From the NCBI GenBank assembly GCA_021234155.1, contig JAJEKV010000011.1, positions 19,176,677 to 19,240,676 on the forward strand: a stretch of DNA of 64,000 nt, written 5' to 3'. This document shows, piece by piece, positions 34,590 through 45,360 of the stretch. The stretch comes from Isoetes taiwanensis (lineage: Eukaryota; Streptophyta; Lycopodiopsida; Isoetales; Isoetaceae). Each line of letters starts with the position of its first letter. Positions within the stretch are counted from its first letter, which is position 1. The notes under the pieces were generated by a model. That model made no database searches. It saw nothing but the letters and a program-made list of their open reading frames with translations, and was not told the DNA's origin. The position numbers and the translations under genes were made by a program.

Positions 34590-37240
34590 TAGATGATCAA
34601 AGACAGACATAAACTCTTGAGAATGCGCAAAGATGGAAACACGTCGTTATAAAGTTGGAGTCACGTCGTTATACATAATAGGAAGTTGCCCACAAAAGAC
34701 ATAACAGGAAGTTGCCCACATGTGGATGTTCCATCTGAAGATTAAGAACGTTGTCAATTAGGTTTATAGATTATTTGGAAGCTATGAAATTTAACAAAGT
34801 TAGACATAGATAGTGTAGTATTGTACAATTATTCATACTTTTTAAAACATATCTTAAAATTTCTCTTGTGGAATTGTTGTTGCACTATATGGAAGTGAAT
34901 ATGATGTGGGTTTTATTTTAAGCCCGCTATATTTTTCTGTTTTCATATCCAATTGGACCAATAGAAACACTGTGTACAATGCTTTTTTGGGCTTTGAATC
35001 AATAAAGGTATATGAAAATGGCATAAAAAAATAAGACAACAATAAAAATTACTCCCCGATACTCTACATTTTTAAGGTATTTTGTCAAATTTTCTTTAAA
35101 ATCAATTCTGTCTCGCCAATATATTTTTGTTAACAATGTAAAGTGACCTCAGTCTAGAAGACAGATCATCTTGGATATTTAGTAGAGCCATCTATATAAT
35201 TAAACTATTTCTAAGACAACACAGATCATCTTGGATATTTAGTAGAGCCATCTATATAGTCAAACTATTCTAAGACAACCACCATACTGAAATCCCCATT
35301 TATTGTTTATCTGAAATTGGAATTGACTATTATAGTGTTTTTCCTTCGTCAGATCTTTGAAGAAGTCAAGCATTTGGAAATTAATACGGTATATTTGAAG
35401 GCAAGAGACTTTCAAAAAAATATTATCAAGGTTCAATGTGCGTCTACTGCCCTTGATAGTAGCAGCGACACACATGTCGCCTTTCACTATGCAAAAATCT
35501 TCCGACAGTCTAAAACATTTGGGCCGTCTTTACCATATAAAGGTGTCCACTATTCTGTGCAATTGTCAATCACAGTAATGTAAGTTCACAACCTGGGTTA
35601 TTGTCTATCATTTATATACATGACTTATTAGTTTGCATAGTCTAGATAGGGGATTGGTCACTGGCAGGTTTGGGCCATTATTACATGCTTTGGAACAGGC
35701 TTTGCTATAGATACAACTTTCTAGAAAGTCTGCAGTTTTAAAACATTACACTTAGCAATCACCGTATTTAGACATACATGTGTGCATATGTTAATCATGC
35801 ATCACTGCGCATTTGTTGCACATTGCATTCCTTTACCAAATATCGGACTGGAAAAGTTAATTAGTTTTGGCTTTATTGTTCATGCCATCACCTTAAAGAT
35901 ATGGAGGCTGAATTGAATGATGGGTTATCCCTTGCCTCCTTAGGCACCCAATGGGTGAATTGCTGCTCATTAGATCAGTGGGTATTACATGTGGACGCCT
36001 TAATATCAAGTCACATGCGATTGGTAACCATCTAAAGCTTCTCAATAATGGACACACATGCATGTGATGATTCTGGTGCTTTGTTTTGAGTCAGCTTACT
36101 GAAACTTCTAGACTTCTCACTTTGGACTTCTTTAAGTACCCTAAACAAAGTTATCGGGAAGCACATAAGATTGTTGCTATCGGAAGATGGAACATCACGT
36201 GTTTGTCACATGGTTAGTTTCTATAGCAATCACGTAAAATATCTATCAGATCAAGCTGTGAGACTGATTCAACAGCAATTTGCGGCAAGGTGGTTAGTTC
36301 AGTTGGATGAAGCTTTGATCTGTTATTCGGTAGCGCCAGACTATTTGAATGTAGCCCCTGCATATGATAGAGGTATGCTTTGCCTTCAAAATTCCCTTAT
36401 GCTCGATATTTTGACTTCTATCATATTCTGATATGAAACTTGCTTCTGCTTCCATTGGAGACAGTCCATCTGGTTTATTCCAGCAAAGAGCTTTAGTGCA
36501 CAATCTGGTGACATTGTTGACGTGGATGTTTGTTGTAAAAGAACTAGGATTCAATATAATATCAGGCTAAAAGGTGAACAAAAAGACTGTTGAAGTTCTG
36601 TGATGTACAAAAGTCTCAGGCTGAAGTTCTTATGGAACTAGAGTGACTTTTCTTCCTGGGAAATCAGGCATTGCAATCAACCATCATGTCTTCAGTGGCA
36701 TATGTTGTGAGTGCTTTGCTCTAGATCTTCCTTTGTGTCTTTCTGTTCGATACCATTACCTAGTAACTTTTTATTGTCGCTATGTTGTTGTTTATGGCGC
36801 CACAAACTTGAGTATTGTACTTTGACTGCATCTAAAAAAAAAAGAAAGTCTCTCCGAGTGCTTATTGTAGACGAAGTCTGATCCTTACTGTGTGTGCAAC
36901 AAGATCGGCCTCTGTAAAGCATGTCTTTGCAATGTTCCCAAGCCTCAAAGGAACTGGCCTGAGTTTCTTGCAAGGCGCAGCTGAAGCAAACAACTTCCCC
37001 ATTACAAAGGTTTTCGTGATTGGAAGCAAAGTTCTGGGCTGTTGGAGTAGCTCATAGCTCTCTTTGCCTTGTATCACAAAAACATTACAAAGCCATGGTA
37101 GAATCTATGCATTTGGCTAAGTGAATTTATAAGGTTGTTAATACAATATCCATTGTTTAATGTCGAAACCAATTGAATGGTTGCTTGTTCAAAATGATTT
37201 ATTAAAGCACAATTGGCTCTCTAAATGGTATTATCATGGC
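34590..37240. other. Non-coding, with a 60-bp tandem duplication
   Basis: Mostly AT-rich sequence. A 60-bp unit (ACAGATCATCTTGGATATTT...) is duplicated at 35161-35279. Short open frames at 35317-35583 (+) and 36862-37077 (-) look protein-like in places but match nothing I know. They may be gene scraps carried by the adjacent Helitron-type element. Confidence 0.4.
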
Positions 37241-37249
37241 CGTAAGCAT

Positions 37250-38011
37250 GACATAAACAATGATATCTACATCATACGTGATATTAATGTTGTCCCAATA
37301 GCTGGCACCACTATATTTGACAACAATGGATCAAGAAATAATAATTATATGTGGCAAATGTATCAAGAAATAACATTATTATTGACAATATAGATGACAT
37401 AATAAATGACATTGATATTGCCAACATAGGTGACATTGGTATTATGAAAATAGATGTTACTATTTATGCCTTTTTAAGTGTCTTTAAAGTTGCTAGTAGA
37501 TGTGACAGTATGTTTGGCATAATTCGTGAAAAAAATACTAGCATTATGAGTGGTGTTATTAGCGACATTATACATAGGGTTATAAGTGGAACTATAGATG
37601 ATGCTACACGTGACTCTATAGACGACTTCACCAATGATGTTAATAGTGGCAATATGCTTGACATTATAGTTGGCTTTATAGGTGGCACTATGCTTGACAT
37701 TATAGGGCGACGCAGCTACTGACGTCGTAGATGATAAAAGTTCTGACACTATATTTGATGTTAAAGGTGGCATTGTAGGTGACAAAAGTTCTAGCACTAT
37801 ATTTGACGTTAAAGGTGACATTGTCACTGGTGTTATAAGTGACTAACATGCTGACATTATATGCTGACATTATATATGACACTCTCATTGCCACATTTGT
37901 GTCACCGGGTTGCCTCACCCATAATGTCAGTTATTAAAAAAATTCGAGTTGCCATTTTAGGCCAAATATTGGCACAACTAATGACACTATTGGACCCCTT
38001 CACTTGTAGTG
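37250..38011 (-). mobile_element. CACTA-type end with subterminal repeats
   Basis: The right edge reads CTTGTAGTG; in reverse it is CACTACAAGTGAAGGGG, the typical CACTA terminus. It is followed inward by dozens of short variant repeats such as GACATTATAG and AGTGGCACTAT in both orientations. This is the usual subterminal pattern of CACTA elements. No TNPA/TNPD-like gene is present. Confidence 0.6.
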
Positions 38012-38735
38012 CTCCTTTTCTTTTCCCTTTTCTTTTTTTGCTCCCTTTTTTCCCTTTCTTCACCATTTTCCTCTTCCCTTTTCTCTTATGCCCTTTCCCC
38101 CTTCCCTTTTTTCGTTTCCCTCTGTCCCTTTTTCCAGGTTCCCTTTCCCCCTTTTCCCTTATCTTTTTATTTCTTCTCACTTTCCTTTTTTCTATGCCCC
38201 CCGCCCCCGGCCTCTCCCCATCCTTTTCTTGTTCCCCCTGTCCCTTCTATTTTCCTCATTTTTTCCAACTTTTCACTCTTCTCCTTTTCTCAATGCACTT
38301 TTTCCCTTCCCGTTCCCTCTGTTTTTTCCTTTCCCTTTTCCTTTTCCTATACCATTTTTCCCTTCCTTTTTTCTCTTTCCTCAATGCTTCTTTTTTTCTC
38401 CTTTTTCCCATGCTCTTTTTCTCCTCCCTTTTCCCATGCTTTTTTTATCCCTTTTTCCATGCTTTTTTCTCCTTCCTTTTCCCCTTTCTTCAACATTTCC
38501 CTCTTCCCTTTGTTTTCGGTGCCCTTTCCCCTTTTCTTTTCCCCTTTCCCTCCTGTCTTTTTCCCAGGTTCCTTTCCCCCTCCCTTTTTCTTTCTTCTTT
38601 CTCTTTTCCTTTTTCCATGCCCTTTTCTCTTCTCTTATCCCTACCTTTTTTCCATGCCTTTTTGCCCTTCACATTCTCTCTTTCCACTTCCCTTTTCTTT
38701 TCCCCCCTTTTTCCTTTACGCTTTCCCCCTTAAGA
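38012..38735. repeat. Polypyrimidine tract, about 720 bp
   Basis: Almost pure C/T on the plus strand, made of degenerate words such as CCCTTTTC and CCATGCTTTTT. Open frames across it are composition artefacts (Phe/Pro/Leu/Ser only). It is the inverse counterpart of the polypurine tract at 42563-43540. Confidence 0.9.
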
Positions 38736-38869
38736 GATCAAAGCATGACCAATCAAGGTGGTGATAATTCGTGCAACAAATCTCAGCCTTCGGATGCACC
38801 CAAATGATCTCGACCATTCAAATTAGGCCTTGATCCAATCCAAGACTTACGGTATAACATTATAATATA

Positions 38870-39806
38870 AGATTGAGGTGCTTACCCATGAGTATTTAGA
38901 ATCTTCCAGATCTATTTTGGATCTGTGCAATATTTTTAAAAAACTTTCTATTTTTAGGCTGAGGCGCTTGTCTATGAGCATCTAGAATATTTTTTTTCGA
39001 GATTTATATCTACACATTTATTTTGGAACATTTTAGAACATTCTATTGTGGCTCTTTGCAAAATCTTAAAAAAGCTTTCTATTTTTATTTTGAGATGCTT
39101 AACCATGAGCATATACAATGTTCTAGAACTTTTTAGAACATTGTAGAGCTTTTTAGAACTATTTAAGGCATTCTAGAACATTCTAATACGTTCTACGATG
39201 CATTGTTCTAGTTTTAGTATGCTCTTACGGTGCAACCCATGAAGATTCCCTTAGATTCTCTTAGAACTTTCTATTTTTAGACTTTGGTGCTTGCACATAA
39301 GCATCTAGAACATTTTCTTTGCAAGATTTATGTTCAACACCTTCATTTTCGAATATTTTAGAACATTGTATCGTGACTCTTCATAAATTTTCAAAAAAAA
39401 AAATTTATTTTTAAATTGAGGTGCCTACCCTAGCATCTAGAATATTCTAAAACGTTCTAGAACATTCTAGAGTTTTTTAGAACTATCTAAGACATTCTAA
39501 AACATTCTAGCTTAGATTAACGTGCAACGAGGTGCTTATCCATGAGCATATAGAACAATCTAGAACATGCTAAAACATTCTATTTTGGATTTTTTTGCAA
39601 TATTTCTAAAAAAATTTCTATTTTTAGATTGAGATGCTTATTCATCAACATTTAGAACATCTTAAACCATTTTATTTGAAAAAACTTTTTATTTGTAGAC
39701 TACGGTGCTTGCTCATGAGCATCTAAAACATTCTATAACATTATTTTACTGTTTGCAAAGCTTCAAAAACATTCTATTTTTAGACTAAGACGCTTATCTA
39801 TGAGCA
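38870..39806. repeat. Diverged repeat array rich in TTCTAGAA words
   Basis: An about 100-bp degenerate unit repeats. It contains GAGCATCTAGAACATTCTA, TTTGCAAAATCTTAAAAA, CTTTCTATTTTTAGA and TGAGGTGCTTACCCA. Its TTCnnGAA words are in register as heat-shock-element-like strings, for example 39438-39468. The array continues on the other side of the TR-GAG insertion. Confidence 0.75.
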
Positions 39807-39964
39807 TGTAACGGGCCCATGGTAGACTGCTCGAGTATTCGAACCTTGAATGTGCCCGTGGAACGTTCCCGAGACACCGGCATAAATGGGTAGAAGCGAC
39901 TACTCATAAACGTCTAGACGGTTTTGCCCAGTTGGTTAAGGGCATGTCGGTTAGGAACGTTACA
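39807..39964 (+). repeat. 5' LTR of the TR-GAG element
   Basis: A 158-bp direct repeat with 7-bp inverted termini TGTAACG/CGTTACA. All three differences from the 3' copy are C/T or G/A transitions. Confidence 0.93.
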
Positions 39965-40070
39965 GTTGGTATCAGAGCCAAGTTGATTTAGGGGGAATTT
40001 GAAAATGATTCATGTTCTTGAAGTGGTTTGTTAATGCTCCTATTGTCTAAGTGCAGAGTAGTAGGAGATC

Positions 40071-41283
40071 ATGGATGCTGGTGGTGCAGGAGGAGATGGA
40101 GCTCAAGATGTAACTAATATCCTGCAAGCTATTCAGCAATCTCTCGCAAACAAAGTGTGTCACAAAGAAAAGACCGAGGTCGAGAAAGCAATTGAAAAGG
40201 TGTTAAAGGACACCAAAAGGGAAGTTTTTACAGGGAGAAAACACAACAGGAGATGATGTCGATGCTTGGCTCCGTGGAGTGGAGTTCTATTTTGATTTGA
40301 TCAAGGCACAAGATTCCGTAAAAGCTCTTCTGGCTCAGGCAATGTTAGGAGGTTTTGCAAGAGTCTGGTGGGAGACTTGCCTAACTGACATGAATAAGAG
40401 ACCTGGCCAAGCAACGTGGGAAGAGTTCAAAAAGGCCTTTGAGGGACATTTTACACCTCCAGGATATAAAGTTGATAAGATGAATGAGTTCTTAGATTTG
40501 ACGCAAACAGGGACCGTGGCAGAATACAATGAAAAGTTTAGAAGATTGCAACCACATTGTCCTATTCTTGATAAAGCTAAGATGTGTGCTAGATTTGTGA
40601 AAGGACTCCATGTCGATATCAAAAGTACCATGTCTGGAGTGGCATATACAGATCTAGAGGAGGTAGTAAGAATTGCCAAAAATCGGGAAGCAGATCTGGC
40701 AGAAAAAGTTGCGGTGGATACTCAAAGGAAGAGACAAGCATCTTCCTCTTGGCCAGTTGAGAATTCATATAGTCGGAGACGATCATTTAGAGAAGAGCCA
40801 GTTCAAAGTAATAACAGGAATTGTACAAGTAGCATTCAGACTGGAAGTAAGTTGCTACCGCCTCTCACTGATGAGGAAAGGCAACGGTGCCTTGAGGAGA
40901 GGCGTTGTTTCGGTTGTAGAGAAGTCGGACACTCAAGGAATAATTGCCCACTTGGTAGCATGGGAGGAGGAAGATTTAATCGCAATCCAAATGTTGGGGG
41001 AGGTAGAGGCCGTGGAGAACCTCGTTGGAATCAAAGGGAGCGTCAGCCGGAAGGTAGATCGGATGCAGATGATAGGACTATTGAGCGAAGGCCACAAAGT
41101 GGTGAAGCTAGAGCTGCCACAATAATGGATCTTCCGCGACACCAAACCATTATCTACGCCGCAGAAGCTCCACGTGACGGTGCTCAGGAAGCTTCTATAG
41201 TGCGAATCCCAGGTAAGGTTTGTAATAGCTTGGATTCTATCTCATTGCCTAAAGCAGTTGTCTATTTTGCTTCCCATTGTTAG
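40071..41283 (+). pseudogene. Ty3/gypsy-type Gag polyprotein, one frameshift
   Basis: The frame opens at 40071 (MDAGGAGGDGAQ). It shifts by one base in the G run at 40233-40235, where one G fewer restores TGENTTGDDVDAWL. It then continues to the TAG at 41281. It holds a retrotransposon Gag domain (VWWETCLTDMNKRPGQATWE, EFKKAFEGHFTPPGY, MCARFVKGLHVDIKSTM) and one zinc knuckle CFGCREVGHSRNNC (CX2CX4HX4C), then a Gly/Arg-rich tail. The product would form the virus-like particle of the element. The frameshift may be a real lesion, an assembly error or a recoding site. Confidence 0.88.
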
Positions 41284-41356
41284 TAGATTCTAGATAAGCA
41301 TGATAGTTCCTAGGATCGGCCCATGAGGACATGGGTTAAATTTTAGAAGGAGAGAC

Positions 41357-41514
41357 TGTAACGGGCCCATGGTAGACTGCTCGAGTATTCGAACCTTGAA
41401 TGTGCCTGTGGAACGTTCCCGAGACACTGACATAAATGGGTAGAAGCGACTACTCATAAACGTCTAGACGGTTTTGCCCAGTTGGTTAAGGGCATGTCGG
41501 TTAGGAACGTTACA
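41357..41514 (+). repeat. 3' LTR of the TR-GAG element
   Basis: The second 158-bp terminal repeat, about 98% identical to the first, directly followed by the AGCA target duplication and by resumption of the TTCTAGAA array. Confidence 0.93.
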
Positions 41515-41518
41515 AGCA

Positions 41519-42055
41519 TCTGGAACATTCTAGAACATTCCTAAAATATTCTATCTCAGCTCTTTTGAAAATGTCAAAAGAACTTTCTATTTCTAGATTA
41601 AGGTGTTTACCCATTAGCATGTAGAATATTCCAAAACATTATATTTTGACTCTTTTCAAAAAATTTTAAGAACCTTCTATTTTTAGATTAAGGTACTTAC
41701 ACACGAGTATCTGGATGACGAGGAATAGCTTGCAAGTTTGACTTTATAAATTTTTTCTTAAATGGTCATGTACATTTCTCCTATCATAATAACGACCTAT
41801 TTCATCTATATTGGTAATCATTAATGTGTTTTTGTGTTTGTGATGCTAAATACACTAGTGACACAATCTTAGTCACTTTAGTGTGATACTATAGCATTAT
41901 TGACTTTTCATGATGAATCAAGTGTTCATATCAAAGGCAACACAATTATTTATACAATAACATTACTTGATGTTGAAGCAAATAAGATTGTGTACTATGA
42001 ACGGTACAATAAGTAATAAAGATAAGATAGGTTGTCTAGATTGATGCATCTTCAT
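41519..42055. repeat. Continuation of the TTCTAGAA-rich array, then AT-rich DNA
   Basis: The array broken by the TR-GAG insertion resumes with GGAACATTCTAGAACATTC (five alternating GAA/TTC units at 41523-41540). It fades out by about 41720. From 41720 to 42055 I see only AT-rich non-coding sequence. Confidence 0.6.
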
Positions 42056-42059
42056 TCAC

Positions 42060-42562
42060 ATTATTGATATTAATACTCGTAATATCACTATATCAACTGA
42101 CATAACATTGACACTAACTGGGACAATATTTGATAATATTGCTGATATTAATAATAACATCTATTATGGCATATACTATGGCCACATAAGCATTGACAAA
42201 ATTCGTGACACTAAAGGTGGTATTATATTTGATGCTAATATCACCACCTATAATGTCATTAGTGGGCAGTGACACTAATAGTGATGTTTGTTTGATGCTA
42301 ATAACACCTATAACATCACTAGTGGGCAGTGACACTAACATTGACGTTATAAGTGTAACAATTGGTGACGCTATAATTGGTGCTAATAGCAACATCTCCA
42401 GTGTCATGGCAAAATTACTGACATAGTGAGGCCATAGGTGACACAAAATGTGGCATCTGTAGCATCACTTCTGTGAAAAATGTCACCAATAAGGTCATAT
42501 GTACACTTTCTAATGTTTTGGTGACATTTTGATGACACTAATCGACCCCTTCTCTTGTAGTG
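42060..42562. mobile_element. Second CACTA-type end with subterminal repeats
   Basis: Short repeats such as AGTGGGCAGTGACACTAA and TGACACTAATAGTGATG lead to a right edge CTCTTGTAGTG at 42562. In reverse this is CACTACAAGAGAAGGGGTCG, close to the end at 38011. Both ends point the same way, so they are not the two termini of one simple element. Confidence 0.6.
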
Positions 42563-43540
42563 AGAGGGAAAGTGTGGGAAAAAGAGGAAAATGGGTATAG
42601 AAAAATAAGAGAATAAAATAAATGTGCGAAAGGCATGGAAAAGGGGAAAAGGAAAAGAAAAGGAAGGAAAAAAGTGCACGGGGAAAGGATCGGCAAAGGA
42701 GGAAAACGGAAAGAAAAAAAACCATCAGGAAAATGGAACGGGAAAAAAAGGAAAGGGAAAAGGGAAGGGAAGTAGGGTAGCGGTGAAGGGGAGGGAAAGG
42801 GGAAAAGGACATGGAAAAAGGAAAAGAGCAAAGAAAAAGGAAGGTTGAAAAGAAGAGAAAATTGCACGGGAAAAAAGGGAAGAGGGAAAGGGTGGAGAAC
42901 GGAAGAAATGGGAAGCACGGGAGAAATGGAAAGAGGAAAAGGGTGGGGAAAGGGAAATAAAAAGAAAAAAGAAGGGGAAAACGGAGAGAGTGAAGAGGAG
43001 AAAGGAAATTGGGAAAAGGGAAGAGAAAAAGGGAATATAGAAAACAGAAAGAGGGAAAGGGTGAGGAGATGGGAAAAGGGAAAATAAAAAGGGCATGGGT
43101 AACGGAAAGGGGAAAAGAAAAAGGGACGGGAAAAGGGCACACAGAAAAAGGAAGAGGGAAAGGGTGGGAAAAGAAAAATAGACATGGAAAAAGGCGAAAG
43201 AGAAAGGTTGAGGAAAAGGGAAGGCACGGAAAAAGGGTGAGGGAAAGAGAAGGCGTGGAAAAAGGAAAAGGAAAAGGAAAAGGGAAAGGGAAAGGGAAAG
43301 GGAAAGGGAAAGGGAAAGGGAAAGGGAAAGGGCAAAGAAAAAAAAGAAGAGGGAAAAGGTGGGGAAAAGGTTATCGAGATAAGGGAAGGGGGAACGGAAG
43401 GAAGGGGTGGGGAAACGAGGAAACATGTGCAAAAAACGAGAAAAAAAAAAGGAAAAGGAAAAAGGTATAGAGAAAATAAGAAAAAGTGAAATGCGAAAAG
43501 GAAAGGAAAGAGAAAGAGAAAGAGATAGGGCTCATTGAAG
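42563..43540. repeat. Polypurine tract, about 980 bp, with (GGGAAA)n core
   Basis: Almost pure A/G. At 43282-43332 nine GGG runs recur at exact 6-bp spacing, a strong G-quadruplex pattern. Long open frames on either strand are low-complexity artefacts. Confidence 0.92.
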
Positions 43541-43564
43541 CCCAAAGCAGTTACAGGCTCTCTC

Positions 43565-43600
43565 AACTTATGCCCAGCAACGCTGGGCACCATTACTAGT
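43565..43600 (+). mobile_element. Helitron-type 3' terminus (plus strand)
   Basis: Hairpin TGCCCAGC-AAC-GCTGGGCA followed by CACCATTACTAG and T. It is an exact inverted match to 34545-34580. The element it terminates extends to the left; its 5' end is not recognised. Confidence 0.65.
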
Positions 43601-43820
43601 CAGAATAGAAAATTCTAAGAGAATGTTCATAGGGATCTTCATGAACGTTAAAGGAATCTAGTACATAGAATCTTGAAGAATATAGAGGAATCACAAGAGA
43701 ATCTCAATAAAATCGTTGGGTATCTAGAGCGCGATACAGGACCTTACACCATAAGAACATGCTAAAACTGGAACAATGCGCTGTAGGATGTATTAAATTG
43801 CTTGGATATCATAACATATA
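43601..43820. repeat. TTCTAGAA-family repeat, inverted relative to 38.9-39.8 kb
   Basis: Contains blocks (AAAATTCTAAGAGAATGTTC, CATAAGAACATGCTAAAAC, GAACAATGCGCTGTAGGAT) that match, in reverse, blocks at 39190-39280. The repeat family is therefore present in both orientations around the CACTA and purine-tract region. Confidence 0.6.
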
Positions 43821-44400
43821 TATGTTCTTATGTTTGTCCTCCTGAATCCGGCCGTTGATCCGAGATCTTACGGCTCACGTGGCTTTGGGACGTATCCTAC
43901 GGCCCAGATGGCTTGGGAGTTTGTTTCAGATTATATGTAAGCGATCCTACGGTCCAGGTTGATCTGATCCTGATTGTCGGTCCGAGATCCTACGGCTCAC
44001 GTTGCTTTGGGACACATCCTACGGTGCACATGGCTATGTTCTTATGTTTGTCCTCCCGAATCCGGCCGTTGATCCGAGATCCCACTACTCACGGGCTTTG
44101 GGACGTATCCCACGGCCCGCATGGTTGGGGAGTTTGTTTCAGATTATATGTAAGCGATCCTACACGGCCCGTGTTGATCCGATCCCGATCGTTTGGCCCC
44201 GAGATCCTACGGCTCACGTTGCTTTGGGACACATCCTACGGTGCACATGGCTTTAAGAATTATATGTAATCGATCCTATGGTCTAGGTTGATCCGATCCT
44301 GATCGTCGATCCGAGATCTTACTACCACGTGGTTTGGCACATATCCTACGGTGCACATGACTTTGGGAATTATATGTAATAGATCCTATGGCTCATGTTG
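43821..44400. repeat. Tandem repeat, 214-bp unit with shorter inner repeats
   Basis: A unit beginning TATGTTCTTATGTTTGTCC occurs at 43821 and 44035. It is built from phrases like GATCCTACGG, CCGAGATC and CTCACGTTGCTTTGGGACA. Later, shorter copies run to about 44400. Confidence 0.8.
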
Positions 44401-44494
44401 CTTTAATTATTGTCACGTGGTGAGATCTCGACCCTTGATCGGGTCCAAGATCCTACGGCCCAAGTTGAATGCTCATCCATTAGGAAAAGGCTTT

Positions 44495-44574
44495 TAAAAT
44501 TTTTATGTTGTGTAGGGGATTCGAACCGTGGCCATTGACCCCCGGCCCCATTCTAACCACTAGACCAGGCATTA
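44495..44574 (-). mobile_element. tRNA-derived SINE-like remnant
   Basis: The minus strand shows an A-box-like TGGTCTAGTGGTTAGAAT and a B-box-like GGTTCGAATCC 42 bp apart, followed by an A/T-rich tail. The acceptor stem does not pair, so it is not a functional tRNA gene. No clear target duplication. Confidence 0.5.
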
Positions 44575-44639
44575 ATTTCATGAATATTTTATGTTTCAAA
44601 TATACTTAAGGGTAATGTTTCCATTAAGATAAAATAGAC

Positions 44640-45360
44640 TATAACATTCTAGCTAGTTCACGAAAGTTCTAGGATGTTCTGGAAGGTTCTAGAAAGTTCT
44701 AGAACATAAGAGAATCTAGGGGGGATCTAAGAAAATTCTTCCAGAAAGTTCCAAATTGTTCTAATAAATTTTAGAATGTTCTAGAATGTAGGGGAATCTA
44801 TGGGAATGTAAGGAAATCTAGGGAAATACTTCCAGAAAGTTCTAGAATATATTGAAAGTCTTAGAATGTTCCAGAAAGTCTTAGAATGTTTTAAAAAGAG
44901 AATCTAGGAAAATATTTACAAGGCTAAGGGAATCTCTTAAAATCTGATGGATCTAAGGGAATCTTCATAAAATCTAAGGGAATCTAAAAAAATGTTGATG
45001 AAATCTTAGAGTATCTAGAGGAATCTTTATAGAATCTTTTTGAATCTCATAAATGTAAGGGAACCTAGGGCAATCTCATAAAGTCTAAAGGGATCTAAGG
45101 GAATCTAAGGGGATCTAGGGGAATCTTCATAGAATCTTGGAGAATCTACGAAAATCTAATGGAATCTAGAGGGAATCTTATAAAATTTAGAGGAATCTCC
45201 GCGAAACCTCCAAGAGAACCTTGGTAGAATCTTAGAGAATCTATGAATTTAAAGTATTCTCGAAAGATTCTTTTAGAATGTAGGGCACGATAAGAACTTG
45301 CAACATAGGAACATGCTAAATCTCGGACATGCACCGTAGGACGCATTAAATTTCTTGTAT
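44640..45360. repeat. Array with GAA/TTC pentamer periodicity, grading into GGGAATCTA repeats
   Basis: At 44647-44704 there are twelve consecutive 5-bp units alternating TTC and GAA, ten of them perfect. The rest of the array is a loose repeat of AAGGGAATCT, AGAATCTT and TTAGAATGTTC words. No coding content. Confidence 0.75.

Larger units (their letters stand above)
39807..41514 (+). mobile_element. Gag-only LTR retrotransposon (TR-GAG type), 1.7 kb
   Basis: Two 158-bp LTRs (39807-39964 and 41357-41514) start TGTAACG and end CGTTACA and differ at three positions. A primer-binding site TGGTATCAGAGCC (39967-39979) matches the initiator-tRNA-Met type. A purine-rich tract AGAAGGAGAGA (41345-41355) precedes the 3' LTR. 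The 4-bp flank AGCA is duplicated (39803-39806 and 41515-41518). The 1.39-kb interior has only a gag frame, with no protease, RT or integrase. Movement would need enzymes from another element. Confidence 0.92.

Noticed and set aside
38009-38807. Three overlapping long open frames of Phe/Pro/Leu/Ser-rich protein
   Set aside because: They arise from the C/T-only composition of the tract; there are no stops because the stop codons need A or G. No gene structure.
42538-43593. A 351-codon minus-strand frame and several Lys/Gly/Glu-rich plus-strand frames
   Set aside because: Low-complexity purine tract read in different frames; no start context, domains or splice signals.
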